A stretch of 64,000 nucleotides of DNA from Methyloferula stellata AR4 (GTDB lineage Bacteria > Pseudomonadota > Alphaproteobacteria > Rhizobiales > Beijerinckiaceae). Where the stretch lies: positions 884,001-948,000 of the forward strand of contig NZ_ARWA01000001.1 of the NCBI RefSeq assembly GCF_000385335.1. Reading direction: 5' to 3'. This document shows positions 1 through 9,610 of the stretch, piece by piece. Each line of letters starts with the position of its first letter. Within the stretch, counting starts at the first letter, position 1. The translations under genes and the position numbers were made by a program. Below the pieces are notes generated by a model that did no database searches, had not been told where the DNA came from, and saw only the letters and a list, made by a program, of their open reading frames with translations.

Positions 1-82
1 TGCGAGGAGCAAAGCGACGAAGCAATCCATGCTACGGTTTGGGCCGCTCTTTCTGGATTGCTTCGCTTCGCTCGCAATGACG
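1..82. repeat. Dispersed palindromic repeat, family A, copy 1 (truncated by window edge)
   Basis: Two inverted arms based on the word gcgaagcaatcc and its complement flank a short centre. The right arm (about 55-82) ends in ctcgcaatgacg. The same arms recur at 51478-51569. It separates yejB from whatever lies upstream, normally the binding protein gene yejA. It does not look coding. Confidence 0.75.
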
Positions 83-126
83 GGTCTTTGGTTCTCATCC
101 CGCCTTGGGAAAAGAGATTAAGAGCA

Positions 127-159
127 ATGGCAATTCAACCCAAAGCGATTAAACTCTAG
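127..159 (+). CDS. Possible 10-codon leader ORF before yejB
   Basis: ATG at 127 opens ten codons ([10 protein letters not shown]) ending in TAG at 157-159, two bases before the yejB ATG. It has a purine-rich aagag about three bases ahead, while yejB has no evident Shine-Dalgarno of its own. Translational coupling would explain that, but it may also be chance or a remnant of an upstream gene. Low confidence. Confidence 0.25.
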   Translation: MAIQPKAIKL

Positions 160-161
160 CG

Positions 162-1256
162 ATGGCTGCTTATATCGCGCGACGCCTCCTTTTCATGATT
201 CCGACGATTTTCGGAATCCTGTTCATTTCCTTCGTCATCGTGCAATTCGCGCCGGGCGGCCCGGTCGAGCGCATCCTCGCGCAATTGCAGGGCCAGGATT
301 CGGGCGCGACCTCGAGTTTCAGTGGGGGCACCGATCTCGGCGCGGGCGCGAGCCGCGGCGGCGGGCTCGACTCGAAATATCGCGGCGCGCAAGGGCTCGA
401 TCCGAAATTCATCGCCGAGCTCAATAAGCAGTTCGGTTTCGACAAGCCGGCCTATGAACGCTTCTTTCAGATGCTGAAGAACTATCTCGTCTTCGATTTC
501 GGCCGGTCCTATTTTCGCGACGTATCCGTCATGCAGCTTATCAAGCAAAGGCTGCCGGTTTCGATCTCGCTCGGCCTTTGGATGACGCTCATGTCCTACG
601 CGATCTCGATTCCGCTCGGCATCCGCAAGGCGATGAAAGAGGGATCGCGCTTCGACGTTTGGACATCGGCCGTGGTCATCATCGGCTATGCGGTGCCGAG
701 CTTTCTCTTCGCCATCCTTTTGATCGTGCTTTTTTGTGGCGGCTCATTCTGGCAGATCTTTCCGCTGCGAGGGCTCACCTCGGACAATTGGAACGATCTT
801 TCGCCCTTCGGAAAGGTCACGGATTATCTCTGGCACATCACCTTGCCGGTGCTCTCGATGACGCTCGGCGCCTTCGCCACGATCACTTTTCTCACCAAGA
901 ATTCTTTCTTGGACGAGATTCGCAAGCTCTATGTGCAGACCGCGCGTATGAAGGGCCTGAGCGAAACGCGGGTGCTCTACGGGCATGTCTTCCGCAATGC
1001 GATGATGATTGTCGTCGCGGGCTTTCCGGGCGCTTTCATCGCCGCCTTTTTCGGCGGCTCTTTGTTGATCGAGACGATTTTTTCGCTGAACGGCCTCGGC
1101 CTTCTGTCGTTTGAATCGATCGTCAATCGCGACTATCCGGTGGTCTTCGCCAATCTCTATATTTTCGCTCTGCTTGGCCTTTTCGTGAATCTCCTCTCCG
1201 ACCTCACCTATACCTGGATCGATCCGCGCATCGATTTCGAGACGAGGGAGGTTTGA
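162..1256 (+). CDS. yejB: Microcin C/oligopeptide ABC transporter permease YejB
   Basis: Inner-membrane permease of the YejABEF importer, which takes up oligopeptide-like substrates including microcin C. The 364-residue length matches E. coli YejB. An N-terminal hydrophobic segment (about residues 7-30) is followed by a periplasmic Gly/Ser-rich loop and five further membrane segments. The cytoplasmic coupling region near 225-250 contains the EAA-type stretch TARMKGLSE. yejE follows after one base and yejF overlaps yejE, so the three form one operon. The solute-binding gene yejA would be expected upstream, outside the window. Confidence 0.93.
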   Translation: MAAYIARRLLFMIPTIFGILFISFVIVQFAPGGPVERILAQLQGQDSGATSSFSGGTDLGAGASRGGGLDSKYRGAQGLDPKFIAELNKQFGFDKPAYERFFQMLKNYLVFDFGRSYFRDVSVMQLIKQRLPVSISLGLWMTLMSYAISIPLGIRKAMKEGSRFDVWTSAVVIIGYAVPSFLFAILLIVLFCGGSFWQIFPLRGLTSDNWNDLSPFGKVTDYLWHITLPVLSMTLGAFATITFLTKNSFLDEIRKLYVQTARMKGLSETRVLYGHVFRNAMMIVVAGFPGAFIAAFFGGSLLIETIFSLNGLGLLSFESIVNRDYPVVFANLYIFALLGLFVNLLSDLTYTWIDPRIDFETREV

Positions 1257-1257
1257 G

Positions 1258-2442
1258 GTGAGCAGTGCCGGCTTCGAACGCGAATTGATCTACGAGGGTC
1301 CGGCGCTCGCACCGGTGCTTCCAGCGCAAGGCCTGATCGCGCTCTCGCCGATCAACCGCAGACGGCTCGCCAATTTTAAAGCCCATAACAGAGGCCATTG
1401 GTCGTTCTGGATCTTTATCGTTCTCTTCGGCCTGTCGCTTTTTGCCGAATTCATCGCGAACGATAGGCCGCTCATCGTGTCCTATAAGGGCGAGCTGCTG
1501 TTTCCGATTTTCCACGATTATCCGGAAGAAAAATTCGGCGGCTTCCTGGCCCAGACGGATTATCGGGACTCGGTCATCTCCGATGAGATCCAATCGCATG
1601 GCTGGATCCTGTGGCCGCCGATCCGCTATTCCTACCGTACCATCAATCGGGCTTTGCCGGTCCCGGCGCCCTCGCCGCCGACCTGGATGCTCTCCGACGC
1701 GCAATGTCAGGCCGCGGCCGCCAAACTCTTGAAGCCGGGCGAGCCCAATCGCGGCTGCCGCGACATCGAATGGAACTGGCTCGGCACAGACGATCAGGGC
1801 CGCGATGTGCTGGCGCGGCTCATTTACGGGTTCCGGCTTTCGATCCTGTTCGGACTGATCCTTGCCGCGATTTCATCGGTCATCGGCATAGCAGCCGGTG
1901 CGGTGCAGGGCTATTTCGGCGGCTGGACCGATCTTTTGATGCAACGGTTCATCGAGATCTGGTCGTCGCTGCCGCGGCTTTATCTGCTCATCATCGTGTC
2001 ATCCTTTATCGTGCCGGGCTTTTTCGTGTTGCTCGGCATTCTTCTGATCTTCTCCTGGGTCTCGCTCGTTCACGTGGTCCGCGCCGAATTCTTGCGGGCA
2101 CGCAATTTTGAATATGTGAATGCGGCCCGCGCGCTTGGATTGAGCAATGGCAAGATCATGGTGAAACATATTCTGCCGAATGCGATGGTCGCGACCTTGA
2201 CCTTTCTGCCCTTCGTCTTGAATGAATCGATCACGACACTGACGGCGCTTGATTTTCTGGGCTTCGGCCTGCCGCCGGGCTCGCCGTCGCTCGGCGAACT
2301 TCTGCTGCAAGGCAAATCCAATCTTCAGGCGCCGTGGCTCGGCCTCACCGGGTTCATCGTCATCGCGGCCATGCTCTCGCTTTTGATCTTCATCGGCGAA
2401 GCCGTGCGCGATGCTTTCGACCCCAGGAAGACACTCGCGTGA
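1258..2442 (+). CDS. yejE: Microcin C/oligopeptide ABC transporter permease YejE
   Basis: Second permease subunit, partner of YejB. The GTG start lies one base after the yejB stop. At 394 residues it is longer than the E. coli protein because of a periplasmic segment between the first membrane helix (about 45-65) and the main transmembrane block, as I recall for alphaproteobacterial homologues. The sequence GTDDQGRDVLARLIYG before the second helix is typical of DppC/OppC/YejE permeases, and the coupling motif AARALGLSNGKIMVKHILPN is present near 280-300. Its last four bases (GTGA) overlap the yejF start. Confidence 0.93.
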   Translation: MSSAGFERELIYEGPALAPVLPAQGLIALSPINRRRLANFKAHNRGHWSFWIFIVLFGLSLFAEFIANDRPLIVSYKGELLFPIFHDYPEEKFGGFLAQTDYRDSVISDEIQSHGWILWPPIRYSYRTINRALPVPAPSPPTWMLSDAQCQAAAAKLLKPGEPNRGCRDIEWNWLGTDDQGRDVLARLIYGFRLSILFGLILAAISSVIGIAAGAVQGYFGGWTDLLMQRFIEIWSSLPRLYLLIIVSSFIVPGFFVLLGILLIFSWVSLVHVVRAEFLRARNFEYVNAARALGLSNGKIMVKHILPNAMVATLTFLPFVLNESITTLTALDFLGFGLPPGSPSLGELLLQGKSNLQAPWLGLTGFIVIAAMLSLLIFIGEAVRDAFDPRKTLA

Positions 2443-4058
2443 GTCCGCTTCTCGACGTTCGCGATCTCTCGGTCACCTTTCATCAAGGCGATCGCGACTT
2501 CGCGGCGGTCGACAAAATCTCCTTTACGCTGACGGAAGGCCGCACGCTGGCGCTGGTCGGCGAATCCGGCTCCGGCAAAAGTCTGACGGCGCTTTCCATC
2601 GTCAAACTTCTGCCGCCGGGCGCGGACTTGCGCGGACAGGTCCTGTTCAATGGCGAGGACATATCGGCCTGCAGCGAAGCGCGGCTGCAAAGCCTGCGCG
2701 GCGAAGCCATCACGATGGTTTTCCAGGAGCCGATGACCTCGCTCAATCCGCTCCACACGATCGAGCGGCAGATCGGCGAGATCCTGCAGTTGCACGGGAT
2801 GCGTGGCGCGGTAAAGATACGTGCCCGCATCATCGAGCTTTTGCAGGAAGTCGGCATTCCCGATCCCTCGGAGAGGCTAAATGCCTATCCGCATCAATTG
2901 TCGGGCGGCCAGCGCCAGCGCGTCATGATTGCCATGGCGCTCGCCAATCGTCCGAAGCTTTTCATTGCCGACGAGCCGACGACGGCGCTTGATGTCACCG
3001 TGCAGGCGCAGATCCTGACGCTCTTGAAGGATCTTCAAAAGCGCCACAACATGGCGATGCTCTTCATTACGCATGATCTTGGAATCGTGCGCCGCCTCGC
3101 CGATGACGTCGCCGTCATGCAGCATGGCAAGATCGTCGAGGCGGGTCCGGTCGAGACGATTTTTTCAAAGCCGCAGCATCCCTATACGCAAATGCTGCTT
3201 GCGGCCGAACCGAAGGGCGAGCCGCCGGCGCTCGATCTCTCCGCGAAAGTGATCCTCACCGCCGAGGACATCAAAGTTCATTTTCCGATCAAGCGGGGTT
3301 TTTTTCGCCGCACCGTCGGTGTGGTAAAGGCGGTCGACGGCATTTCGCTGTCGGTGCGCGAAGGCCAGACGCTCGGCATCGTTGGCGAGTCCGGCTCCGG
3401 CAAGACGACATTGGGCCTGGCGCTTCTGCGGCTGATTTCCTCGCAAGGCAAGATCCTTTATCTCGGCCGGGCGATCGAGGGTCTGGGCTTCAAGGCGATG
3501 CGTCCCTTGCGCCGCGAGATGCAGGTGGTCTTCCAGGACCCTTATGGATCTCTCTCGCCGCGTCTGTCAGTTGCTGATATCGTCGCCGAAGGGCTGATCG
3601 TCCAGGACAAGGGCCTGAGCTTCCTGCAAAGGCGCGAGATCGTCGCCCGCGCCTTGGACGATATGGGGCTCGATCCGAAAGACATGGATCGTTACCCGCA
3701 TGAATTTTCAGGCGGGCAGCGCCAGCGCATCGCGATTGCGCGCGCCATGGTGCTCGATCCGAAATTCGTGGTGCTCGACGAGCCGACCTCGGCGCTCGAC
3801 ATGTCGGTGCAGGCGCAGATCGTCGAGCTCTTGCGCGAACTGCAGAAGAAGCGCGGCCTCGCCTTTCTCTTCATCAGCCATGATCTCAAGGTCGTGCGCG
3901 CCTTGGCGAGCGAGATCATCGTCATGCGCTACGGCAAAGTGGTCGAGGCGGGCGAGGCGGCGAAGATTTTCGGCAATCCGCAAAGCGATTATACGCGGGC
4001 GCTCTTCGCCGCGGCGTTCCATATCAAGGCCGATGTCAGCAACGCCGTCAGCCAATAG
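2439..4058 (+). CDS. yejF: Microcin C/oligopeptide ABC transporter ATPase YejF (two nucleotide-binding domains)
   Basis: Tandem ATPase that powers YejBE. The GTG at 2439 is chosen because it overlaps the yejE stop in the usual GTGA arrangement and begins directly with the ABC core [12 protein letters not shown]; an open frame extends further upstream but overlaps yejE. Domain 1 has Walker A GESGSGKS, signature LSGGQRQRV and Walker [13 protein letters not shown]. Domain 2 repeats them as [17 protein letters not shown] and [12 protein letters not shown]. Both sites look competent. An oligopeptide-transporter C-terminal linker ([13 protein letters not shown]) follows domain 1. 539 residues. Confidence 0.95.
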   Translation: MSPLLDVRDLSVTFHQGDRDFAAVDKISFTLTEGRTLALVGESGSGKSLTALSIVKLLPPGADLRGQVLFNGEDISACSEARLQSLRGEAITMVFQEPMTSLNPLHTIERQIGEILQLHGMRGAVKIRARIIELLQEVGIPDPSERLNAYPHQLSGGQRQRVMIAMALANRPKLFIADEPTTALDVTVQAQILTLLKDLQKRHNMAMLFITHDLGIVRRLADDVAVMQHGKIVEAGPVETIFSKPQHPYTQMLLAAEPKGEPPALDLSAKVILTAEDIKVHFPIKRGFFRRTVGVVKAVDGISLSVREGQTLGIVGESGSGKTTLGLALLRLISSQGKILYLGRAIEGLGFKAMRPLRREMQVVFQDPYGSLSPRLSVADIVAEGLIVQDKGLSFLQRREIVARALDDMGLDPKDMDRYPHEFSGGQRQRIAIARAMVLDPKFVVLDEPTSALDMSVQAQIVELLRELQKKRGLAFLFISHDLKVVRALASEIIVMRYGKVVEAGEAAKIFGNPQSDYTRALFAAAFHIKADVSNAVSQ

Positions 4059-4123
4059 ATTTCTGTTTTAAACGCTGACCCTGGTAAGGTCCGCCTTATA
4101 CTTATCCAATTTGGAGACATTCG

Positions 4124-4897
4124 ATGCGTTACGAACTATCCGGTACCGTGATGCAAACCCTGGCGGTCGATCTCGATCCCGGCGAAACCGTATTCAGCCA
4201 GACCAATTGCATGTGCTGGATGAATGATGCGATCGCCATGTCGACCCATACGGGAGGCGGTTTTCTCGCCGGCATCAAGCGCAGCTTCGGCGGCGGCAGC
4301 TTTTTCATCACCGATTTTACGGCGCAGGGACCAGGGCATGTCGCGTTCGCCCCGCGCTTTCCCGGCACGATTCTGCCTGTGCAGCTCAACGCCGCTCAGG
4401 CCTTGATCTGCCGCAAGGAGACTTTTCTCTGCGCGGAAAAATCGGTGACCCTCGATGTGGCCTTGCAGAAGCGCCTCGGCGCGGGGTTTTTCGGCGGCCA
4501 AGGCTTCATACTGCAAAAGGTCATGGGCCCCGGCATGGTCTGGCTCGATCTCTCAGGCGAAGTGGTCCACCGCGACCTTGCCATGGGCGAGCGCCTCCTG
4601 GTTCATGCCGGCCATGTCGGCGTCATGGACCCGAGCATCGGATTCGACATTCAATTGGTGCCCGGATTTAAAAATATCCTGTTTGGTGGCGACGGCCTCT
4701 TCCTCGCGACCCTCACCGGGCCTGGTCACGTCGCATTGCAGAGCATGCCGATCATGAATCTCGCGGAAGAGATCGGCCGCTATCTTCCAGGCAATGGGGA
4801 AGCCTCGACGTCCGGCAATGTCGCGACCGGCGTCGCGGCAAGCGCGGTCGGCGCCGTCCTTGGCAGTCTGTTCGGTTCGCGGAACGACCGTGCCTGA
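4124..4897 (+). CDS. AIM24/TIGR00266 family protein
   Basis: 257-residue protein of the AIM24 (DUF124) family, a beta-rich fold of unknown biochemical role in bacteria, related to a yeast mitochondrial inner-membrane organiser. Typical features are the paired Gly-rich segments THTGGGFLAGIKRSFGGGSFF and the repeated GPGHVAF/GPGMVWL/GPGHVAL strands. The C-terminus is small-residue rich (ATGVAASAVGAVLGSLFG), possibly a glycine-zipper membrane segment. A ggaga Shine-Dalgarno precedes the ATG. It stands alone between the yej operon and a convergent efflux gene, so context says nothing about function. Confidence 0.85.
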   Translation: MRYELSGTVMQTLAVDLDPGETVFSQTNCMCWMNDAIAMSTHTGGGFLAGIKRSFGGGSFFITDFTAQGPGHVAFAPRFPGTILPVQLNAAQALICRKETFLCAEKSVTLDVALQKRLGAGFFGGQGFILQKVMGPGMVWLDLSGEVVHRDLAMGERLLVHAGHVGVMDPSIGFDIQLVPGFKNILFGGDGLFLATLTGPGHVALQSMPIMNLAEEIGRYLPGNGEASTSGNVATGVAASAVGAVLGSLFGSRNDRA

Positions 4898-4913
4898 TCG
4901 CGCCTGAGACGGT

Positions 4914-6422
4914 TCACTCCGGCCCGAGTTCGGACACGATGCTCGGCAAAGGCTCGGTCGGCAGTGTCGTCTCCCAGCCGCCGCCGAGCGCCTTATAGAG
5001 CTGGACGAGATCGGTCGAGACATTCGTCGCGCTTTGCGCATATTGCTGCTTGGCGGCGAACAGAGTCTGCTCCGCGTTGAGAACCGTGATGAATTCAGTG
5101 ACCCCATCGACATAGCGCGCGCGGGACAATGTGAGCGCCTGTGCGGAATGCCCGATCTGCGCCTTGAGCGCTTCGCGCCGTTTCTGCTCGTTGCGGAAGG
5201 AGACCAGCGCGTTGACGACGTCATGCCAGGCTTGCAGCACCGCCTTTTGATAGGCGATCGCCGCCTCTTGCTGCTGCGCCTCGCGCAGTTCCAAAGTCGA
5301 TCTCAGGCGGCCGCCTTCGAAGATCGGCAAAGAAATGCTCGGGCCGAAGGTGTATTGCAGCGAGCTGCCCTTCCACAGATTCTTCAAATCGAGGGAGTTG
5401 AAGCCGACGCTGCCGTTCAGTTTCACGCTCGGATAGAATTCGGCGACGGCGACACCGATATCGGCCGTCGCGGCATGGAGCTGCGCTTCCGCCTGCCTTA
5501 TGTCTGGGCGCCTGCGCGCGAGCTCGGAGGGAATGCCGAGCGGCACGCGGGCGGGAGCCGGCGGGATCGGCTTGGCGCGCGCGAGCTTGCCTTCCAATGA
5601 GCCGGGCGGTTCGTCGAGCAAGAGGGCCAGCGCATTCATCTGCACCGTCTCTTGCGTGTGCAATTGCGGTATCTGCGCCTTGATGCTTTCGACTTCGGCC
5701 GCGGCATTCTCGACATCGAGCCCGGTGACGAGACCTTTCTCGACGCGCGCGCGCGTCAGCTCCATGATCTCGGTCGCGCTTTTCAGATTGTCGTTCGCGA
5801 TGGCGATCTGCTCCTGCACGCCGCGCAATTCGATGTAGTCGCGCGCCACTTCGGCGAGGAGCGACACGAGAACATCGCGGCGCTGGTCTTCGCTCAGGTG
5901 GATCTGCGCGTCGCCAGCCTCGATCTGGCGGCGGACATGGCCCCAAATATCGACTTCCCATGCGGCATCGAAGGTCGGCTGATAGATGCTGATCGGTGGG
6001 ACGACGAAGGGTTGTCCGTTGGTAAGGGCCTTGCCCAGGCTGACGATGCCGTTCTGGCTCAAAAGCTCGCGCGTATAGGTTGCGTTGCCGTTCAGCGTCG
6101 GGAAAGCGGCCGAGGCCGTCACGCCGCGCTGGAACCGGCTTTCGGCCAATTTGACTGTGGCCGTCTGCAAATCGAGATTGGTGGCTACCGCCTCCTCCTC
6201 GAGCCGCGTCAGGGCGGGGTCGCGGAATGTCGCCCACCAATGCGGGTCTGGCGCCGCAGGGAGGAAGGGCGGATTCGGGGGAACCGCAGGCGTCGGTTTG
6301 CCAAAGAACGAAACCGCTGGGAGCCCGGGGGTGGGCGGAACGAAATCCGGGCCAACGGAATAACAGCCCGACAGGCTCGACGCCGCCAGCAGACTGAATA
6401 ATTTGACCGTTTTCAACCCCAT
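4914..6422 (-). CDS. Outer-membrane efflux lipoprotein, NodT/OprM family
   Basis: Outer-membrane channel of a tripartite drug efflux system. The N-terminus is a lipoprotein signal with lipobox LSGC (Cys20), followed by the Pro-rich YSVGPDFVPPTPGLP stretch seen in NodT/OprM proteins. Two OEP repeats with long helices follow; 502 residues is normal. It reads in the same direction as emrAB but is separated from emrB by 212 bp containing two hairpin repeats and a copy of an 11-bp word also found upstream of emrA, so it probably has its own, co-regulated promoter. It is the likely exit duct for EmrAB. Confidence 0.9.
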   Translation of the reverse strand: MGLKTVKLFSLLAASSLSGCYSVGPDFVPPTPGLPAVSFFGKPTPAVPPNPPFLPAAPDPHWWATFRDPALTRLEEEAVATNLDLQTATVKLAESRFQRGVTASAAFPTLNGNATYTRELLSQNGIVSLGKALTNGQPFVVPPISIYQPTFDAAWEVDIWGHVRRQIEAGDAQIHLSEDQRRDVLVSLLAEVARDYIELRGVQEQIAIANDNLKSATEIMELTRARVEKGLVTGLDVENAAAEVESIKAQIPQLHTQETVQMNALALLLDEPPGSLEGKLARAKPIPPAPARVPLGIPSELARRRPDIRQAEAQLHAATADIGVAVAEFYPSVKLNGSVGFNSLDLKNLWKGSSLQYTFGPSISLPIFEGGRLRSTLELREAQQQEAAIAYQKAVLQAWHDVVNALVSFRNEQKRREALKAQIGHSAQALTLSRARYVDGVTEFITVLNAEQTLFAAKQQYAQSATNVSTDLVQLYKALGGGWETTLPTEPLPSIVSELGPE

Positions 6423-6452
6423 TGGCCCGTCCGAACGCTACGCTTATTGGGC

Positions 6453-6505
6453 TAGAGCGGGATGAGGAAAAGTGTGCAGCGGTTTTCCGCCCGCATCCCG
6501 CTCTA
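6453..6505. repeat. Rhizobiales-type composite palindrome
   Basis: Perfect 12-bp outer arms (tagagcgggatg at 6453-6464 and its complement at 6494-6505) enclose inner arms ggaaaa/ttttcc. This closely resembles the dispersed palindromes common in Rhizobiales genomes. It lies in the leader of the NodT-family gene, between its start codon and the candidate operator. Confidence 0.7.
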
Positions 6506-6516
6506 AACTATCTAGT
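6506..6516. promoter_or_regulatory. Candidate TetR-family operator half upstream of the outer-membrane efflux gene
   Basis: The 11-mer aactatctagt occurs here and again at 9580-9590 inside a palindrome between emrA and the TetR gene. Both copies have the same orientation relative to the efflux gene they precede. This copy is about 84 bp upstream of the NodT-family start. Being an operator is inference; part of it (tagata on the gene strand) could instead be a -10 element. Confidence 0.4.
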
Positions 6517-6565
6517 GCCATTGCGCTCGATATGATCGGACGCGCCATTCACCGTATGATCTTAA

Positions 6566-6588
6566 CCGAAAAGGCTGCGACTTTTCGG
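6566..6588. terminator. Hairpin between emrB and the NodT-family gene
   Basis: Perfect 8-bp arms ccgaaaag/cttttcgg with a 7-base loop, 47 bp after the emrB stop in the direction of transcription. There is no clear T-run, so it may be a weak terminator or simply a short dispersed palindrome. Confidence 0.4.
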
Positions 6589-6634
6589 GAACACCTTTGA
6601 ACTTATTGCATCAGCACTTTCGGGTCCGATGGCT

Positions 6635-8212
6635 CTAATGCCCTCCGGCCGGCGCCCGGCTGCCTATCTGAGGCGACAGGAGAAAACAGACGGGTACGAC
6701 GGCGAAGGCAATGACCGCGCAATATAAAAACACGTCGGCATAGGCCAGGACTTGGACCTGCTTCAGAAAGACCTGATAGACTTGACCGAGCGCGTATTGA
6801 TGCGCCGTGGCCGCCGCATGGCCCATGGCGATCCAGGCCGCCTGATAGCTCGCGATAAGATCGTTGAAGGGCTGATGGGAGGGCGTCGCCCATTGTGACA
6901 GATAGAATTGATGGGTCTGCGCTCTTTGCGTGACGAAGGCCGTGGACAGCGAAATGCCGATCGAGCCGAACACGTTCCGGAACATGGAAAAGAGCGCGGT
7001 CGCATCGCCGTTGAGTTCGCGCGGCAAGGTCGTATAGGAGATCGTGCTGATCGGCACGAAGAGGAAAGCCAGCGCCGTGGTCTGGAAGGCACGCATCTCC
7101 ACGAGCGTCATGAAATCGATATTCGGAACAAGCCGGTTCGAATAGATCATCGAACATCCCATGATGAAAAAACCGGCCGCGATCACGTAGCGCGTTTGCA
7201 CGTATTTGAGCAGTCTCGTCACGAAGGGGATGAGAAGAATGATGACCACGCCGCCCGGCGACAGGATCAGGCCCGACCAGGTCGCGTCATAGCCGATGAC
7301 TTGTTGCGCGAATTGCGGAATGATCACCGCGCTCGCATAGAGGAGAGCGCCGGTGGCGCCGATCATGATGCAGCCGCCGGCGAAATTACGGTCCGCGAAA
7401 ACCCGCAGATTGACGATCGGCTTTTTCGCGATCAGCAGCCAGATGATCGAGCCGATGATCCCGGCGACGGCCAAAAGCCCCATGAGCTGAATGAAAACGG
7501 AGCTGAACCAATCGTCGTCCTCGCCGCGGTCGAGCATGACCTGCAGGCAGCCGAGGCCGAGCGTGATGAGCGACAGGCCGATATAGTCGATTCCGCGGCT
7601 CTTTCTCTCTTGAATCCACGGCGGGTCTTGGACCAGAAGCGACACAAGAAAGACGGCGGCGATACCGACCGGCACATTGATGAAGAAGATCCACCGCCAT
7701 GTGGTCTGGTCGGTGATGATACCGCCGAGCGTCGGGCCCAGTACCGGCGCGACGATGGTCGCGATGGCGACCACGCCGAAGGCGGCGCCGCGTTTTGCCG
7801 GCGGAAACGTATCGAGGATGATCGATTGCTGATTGGGTTGCAGGCCGCCGCCGAAAAACCCCTGCGCCAGCCGGAAGACCACGAGCTGCCCGAGGCTCGT
7901 CGCCGTGCCGCATAGAAACGAGCAGACCGTGAACATCGCGATGCAGATCAGGAAATAGCGTTTGCGTCCCAAAAGGTCGCTCAGCCATCCGGAAATCGTC
8001 AGCACGATGGCATTGGCGACGAGATAGGAGGTCAAAGCCCAGGTGGCCTCGTCGCTGCTCGCCGACAGACTGCCCGCTATATGGGGCAGGGCGACGTTGA
8101 CGATCGTGGTATCCAAGATTTCCATGAAAGCCGCGCTCGTCACCACGACCGCGATCAGCCATGGATTATGCGCGGGCCTCCAATCCGAATTCGGATTCGG
8201 CGGTTCGATCAT
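6635..8212 (-). CDS. emrB: DHA2-family multidrug MFS transporter, EmrB type
   Basis: Inner-membrane proton/drug antiporter with 14 predicted helices, 525 residues. The DHA2 signature is clear: LDTTIVNVALPHIAGSL in helix 1, the loop motif GWLSDLLGRKRYFL, and the helix-5 motif APVLGPTLGGIITD. It overlaps the emrA stop by four bases (ATGA), so the two are translationally coupled. With EmrA as adaptor and the NodT-family lipoprotein as channel it would export hydrophobic toxicants directly out of the cell. The substrate cannot be read from the sequence. Confidence 0.92.
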   Translation of the reverse strand: MIEPPNPNSDWRPAHNPWLIAVVVTSAAFMEILDTTIVNVALPHIAGSLSASSDEATWALTSYLVANAIVLTISGWLSDLLGRKRYFLICIAMFTVCSFLCGTATSLGQLVVFRLAQGFFGGGLQPNQQSIILDTFPPAKRGAAFGVVAIATIVAPVLGPTLGGIITDQTTWRWIFFINVPVGIAAVFLVSLLVQDPPWIQERKSRGIDYIGLSLITLGLGCLQVMLDRGEDDDWFSSVFIQLMGLLAVAGIIGSIIWLLIAKKPIVNLRVFADRNFAGGCIMIGATGALLYASAVIIPQFAQQVIGYDATWSGLILSPGGVVIILLIPFVTRLLKYVQTRYVIAAGFFIMGCSMIYSNRLVPNIDFMTLVEMRAFQTTALAFLFVPISTISYTTLPRELNGDATALFSMFRNVFGSIGISLSTAFVTQRAQTHQFYLSQWATPSHQPFNDLIASYQAAWIAMGHAAATAHQYALGQVYQVFLKQVQVLAYADVFLYCAVIAFAVVPVCFLLSPQIGSRAPAGGH

Positions 8213-9384
8213 CTGACCGTCACCGAGGGAACGACGGAGAGACCAAGCGGCAAGGGAATATTGGGATCGAGACCGCTGTCGATGACGATCTTGACCGGAA
8301 CGCGCTGGACGATCTTCACGAAATTGCCGGTCGCATTTTCAGGCGGGAAGGCGGTGAATTTCGAGCCGGACCCGAGCTGGATCGAATCGACATGGCCTTT
8401 CAAATGCAGATTTGGATAGGCATCGACGCTGATCTCGGCGGGCTGGCCCGGGCGCATCAGGGTCAATTGGCTCTCCTTGAAATTCGCCGTGACCCAAATG
8501 TCCGGCGAGACGATCGAGAAAATCTGCTGGCCGGGAGTCACATAAGTGCCGACCTCGACATTGCGTTTGGTGATCCAGCCATCCTGCGGCGCGGTCACGA
8601 CCGTCCAGGACAGGTTGAGATCGGCTTGATCGAGGCGCGCCTGTGCCTGTCCGACCTGGCCCGAGAGCTGGCCGACCTGCGTCCGCGCCTGGCCAATTTG
8701 TTCCTGCACCGGCTCGGCCTGTTTCACGCGCGCTTCTGCCAGCGCCACCTGGGCTTGCGCCTGATTATAGGCGGCTGTCGCCTGGTCGACTTCCTGTTGC
8801 GAGGTCGCGAGTTTCGTCAAAGATTTTTGCCGCTCATAATCGGCTTGGGCTTTGACGAGATTGGCTTTCGCCGTGGCGAGCTGCGCTTGCGCCGCCTGCA
8901 GTTCGGCCGGAAAATTCTTCTGGGCAATCGCTACCGCGAACTTGAAGCCTTCGAGCTGCGATTTGGCCGTCGCGAGCGCGCCCTCGGCCTGAATGCGATC
9001 GTTTGTATATTGCCGAGGGTCGATATGAATGAGCGGCTGGCCCTTGTGAACGAACTGGTTGTCCGTCACATCGAGGGAGACGACGAGTCCCGATACCTGC
9101 GGCGCTATGGAGATGGCGCGGCCATCGATAAAGGCGTCGTCGGTGCTCTCAAGATGCGATTGCACCTGCCAATAATGATAGCCCGCACCGGCGCCCAGAA
9201 TCACACCGAGAAAGATCCCGATCCAAAGCAAGGGGCGGCGCTTGCGCGGTTTCGCCGGGCCGCCTGGAGCCTGCGACTTATCTTCTTTGGGCTTGTCGTC
9301 GCGCGCCACAGGCCCCGGAGGCGGAACCTGCGGCGGTTCGGCTTCGGCAACGGGACCGGGCTTTTTCGCCGATGTGACGGTCAT
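8209..9384 (-). CDS. emrA: HlyD/EmrA-family periplasmic adaptor
   Basis: Membrane-fusion protein linking EmrB to the outer-membrane channel. A Pro/Lys-rich cytoplasmic tail (1-48) is followed by one transmembrane helix (about 50-70, LLWIGIFLGVILGAGAGYHY). A biotinyl-lipoyl-like beta segment (DDAFIDGRAISIAPQVSG) comes next, then a long Ala/Gln-rich coiled-coil hairpin (about 130-250) and the second lipoyl/beta-barrel half. 391 residues. First gene of the emrAB operon, divergent from the TetR regulator across a 226-bp region that carries a palindromic operator candidate. Confidence 0.92.
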   Translation of the reverse strand: MTVTSAKKPGPVAEAEPPQVPPPGPVARDDKPKEDKSQAPGGPAKPRKRRPLLWIGIFLGVILGAGAGYHYWQVQSHLESTDDAFIDGRAISIAPQVSGLVVSLDVTDNQFVHKGQPLIHIDPRQYTNDRIQAEGALATAKSQLEGFKFAVAIAQKNFPAELQAAQAQLATAKANLVKAQADYERQKSLTKLATSQQEVDQATAAYNQAQAQVALAEARVKQAEPVQEQIGQARTQVGQLSGQVGQAQARLDQADLNLSWTVVTAPQDGWITKRNVEVGTYVTPGQQIFSIVSPDIWVTANFKESQLTLMRPGQPAEISVDAYPNLHLKGHVDSIQLGSGSKFTAFPPENATGNFVKIVQRVPVKIVIDSGLDPNIPLPLGLSVVPSVTVR

Positions 9385-9567
9385 CGCTCGCGGCCCCCGT
9401 TTTTTGCGCCGGCGCAGCCGGTTTTACCCGCGCGGACGAAGGAGTCAGCATGGGCGTTTTTGCCTCTCGTGGCCCAAAAGCGGACATGCGCGGGAACATC
9501 AAAAGTCATTTCCATTGCGCCTAGGGTAGAGACTGGGTCACAATATGAATAAATCCGTATTGTGCGC

Positions 9568-9593
9568 CGAACTGATCCGAACTATCTAGTTCG
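9568..9593. promoter_or_regulatory. Candidate operator between emrA and the TetR gene
   Basis: gaactatctagttc (9579-9592) has perfect 6-bp arms around a 2-base centre, and a third cgaact half-site lies 10 bp to the left (9568-9573). It sits 18 bp before the TetR start, where autoregulation would be expected. The core aactatctagt recurs before the outer-membrane efflux gene (6506-6516). Confidence 0.55.
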
Positions 9594-9610
9594 CTTAAAG
9601 CAGGATGTCT

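Noticed and set aside
8161-9552. Long open frame antisense to emrA, and similar long frames opposite dnaX, the MscS gene and the GGDEF/EAL gene
   Set aside because: They are shadows produced by G/C-rich codon use: no ribosome sites, low-complexity Arg/Ala-rich translations, and the opposite strand encodes recognisable proteins.
9568-9583. LexA/SOS box (gaac-N6-gaac)
   Set aside because: Alphaproteobacterial LexA sites need GTTC or GAAC direct repeats with a seven-base spacer; here the spacer is six and a TetR-type palindrome explains the halves.
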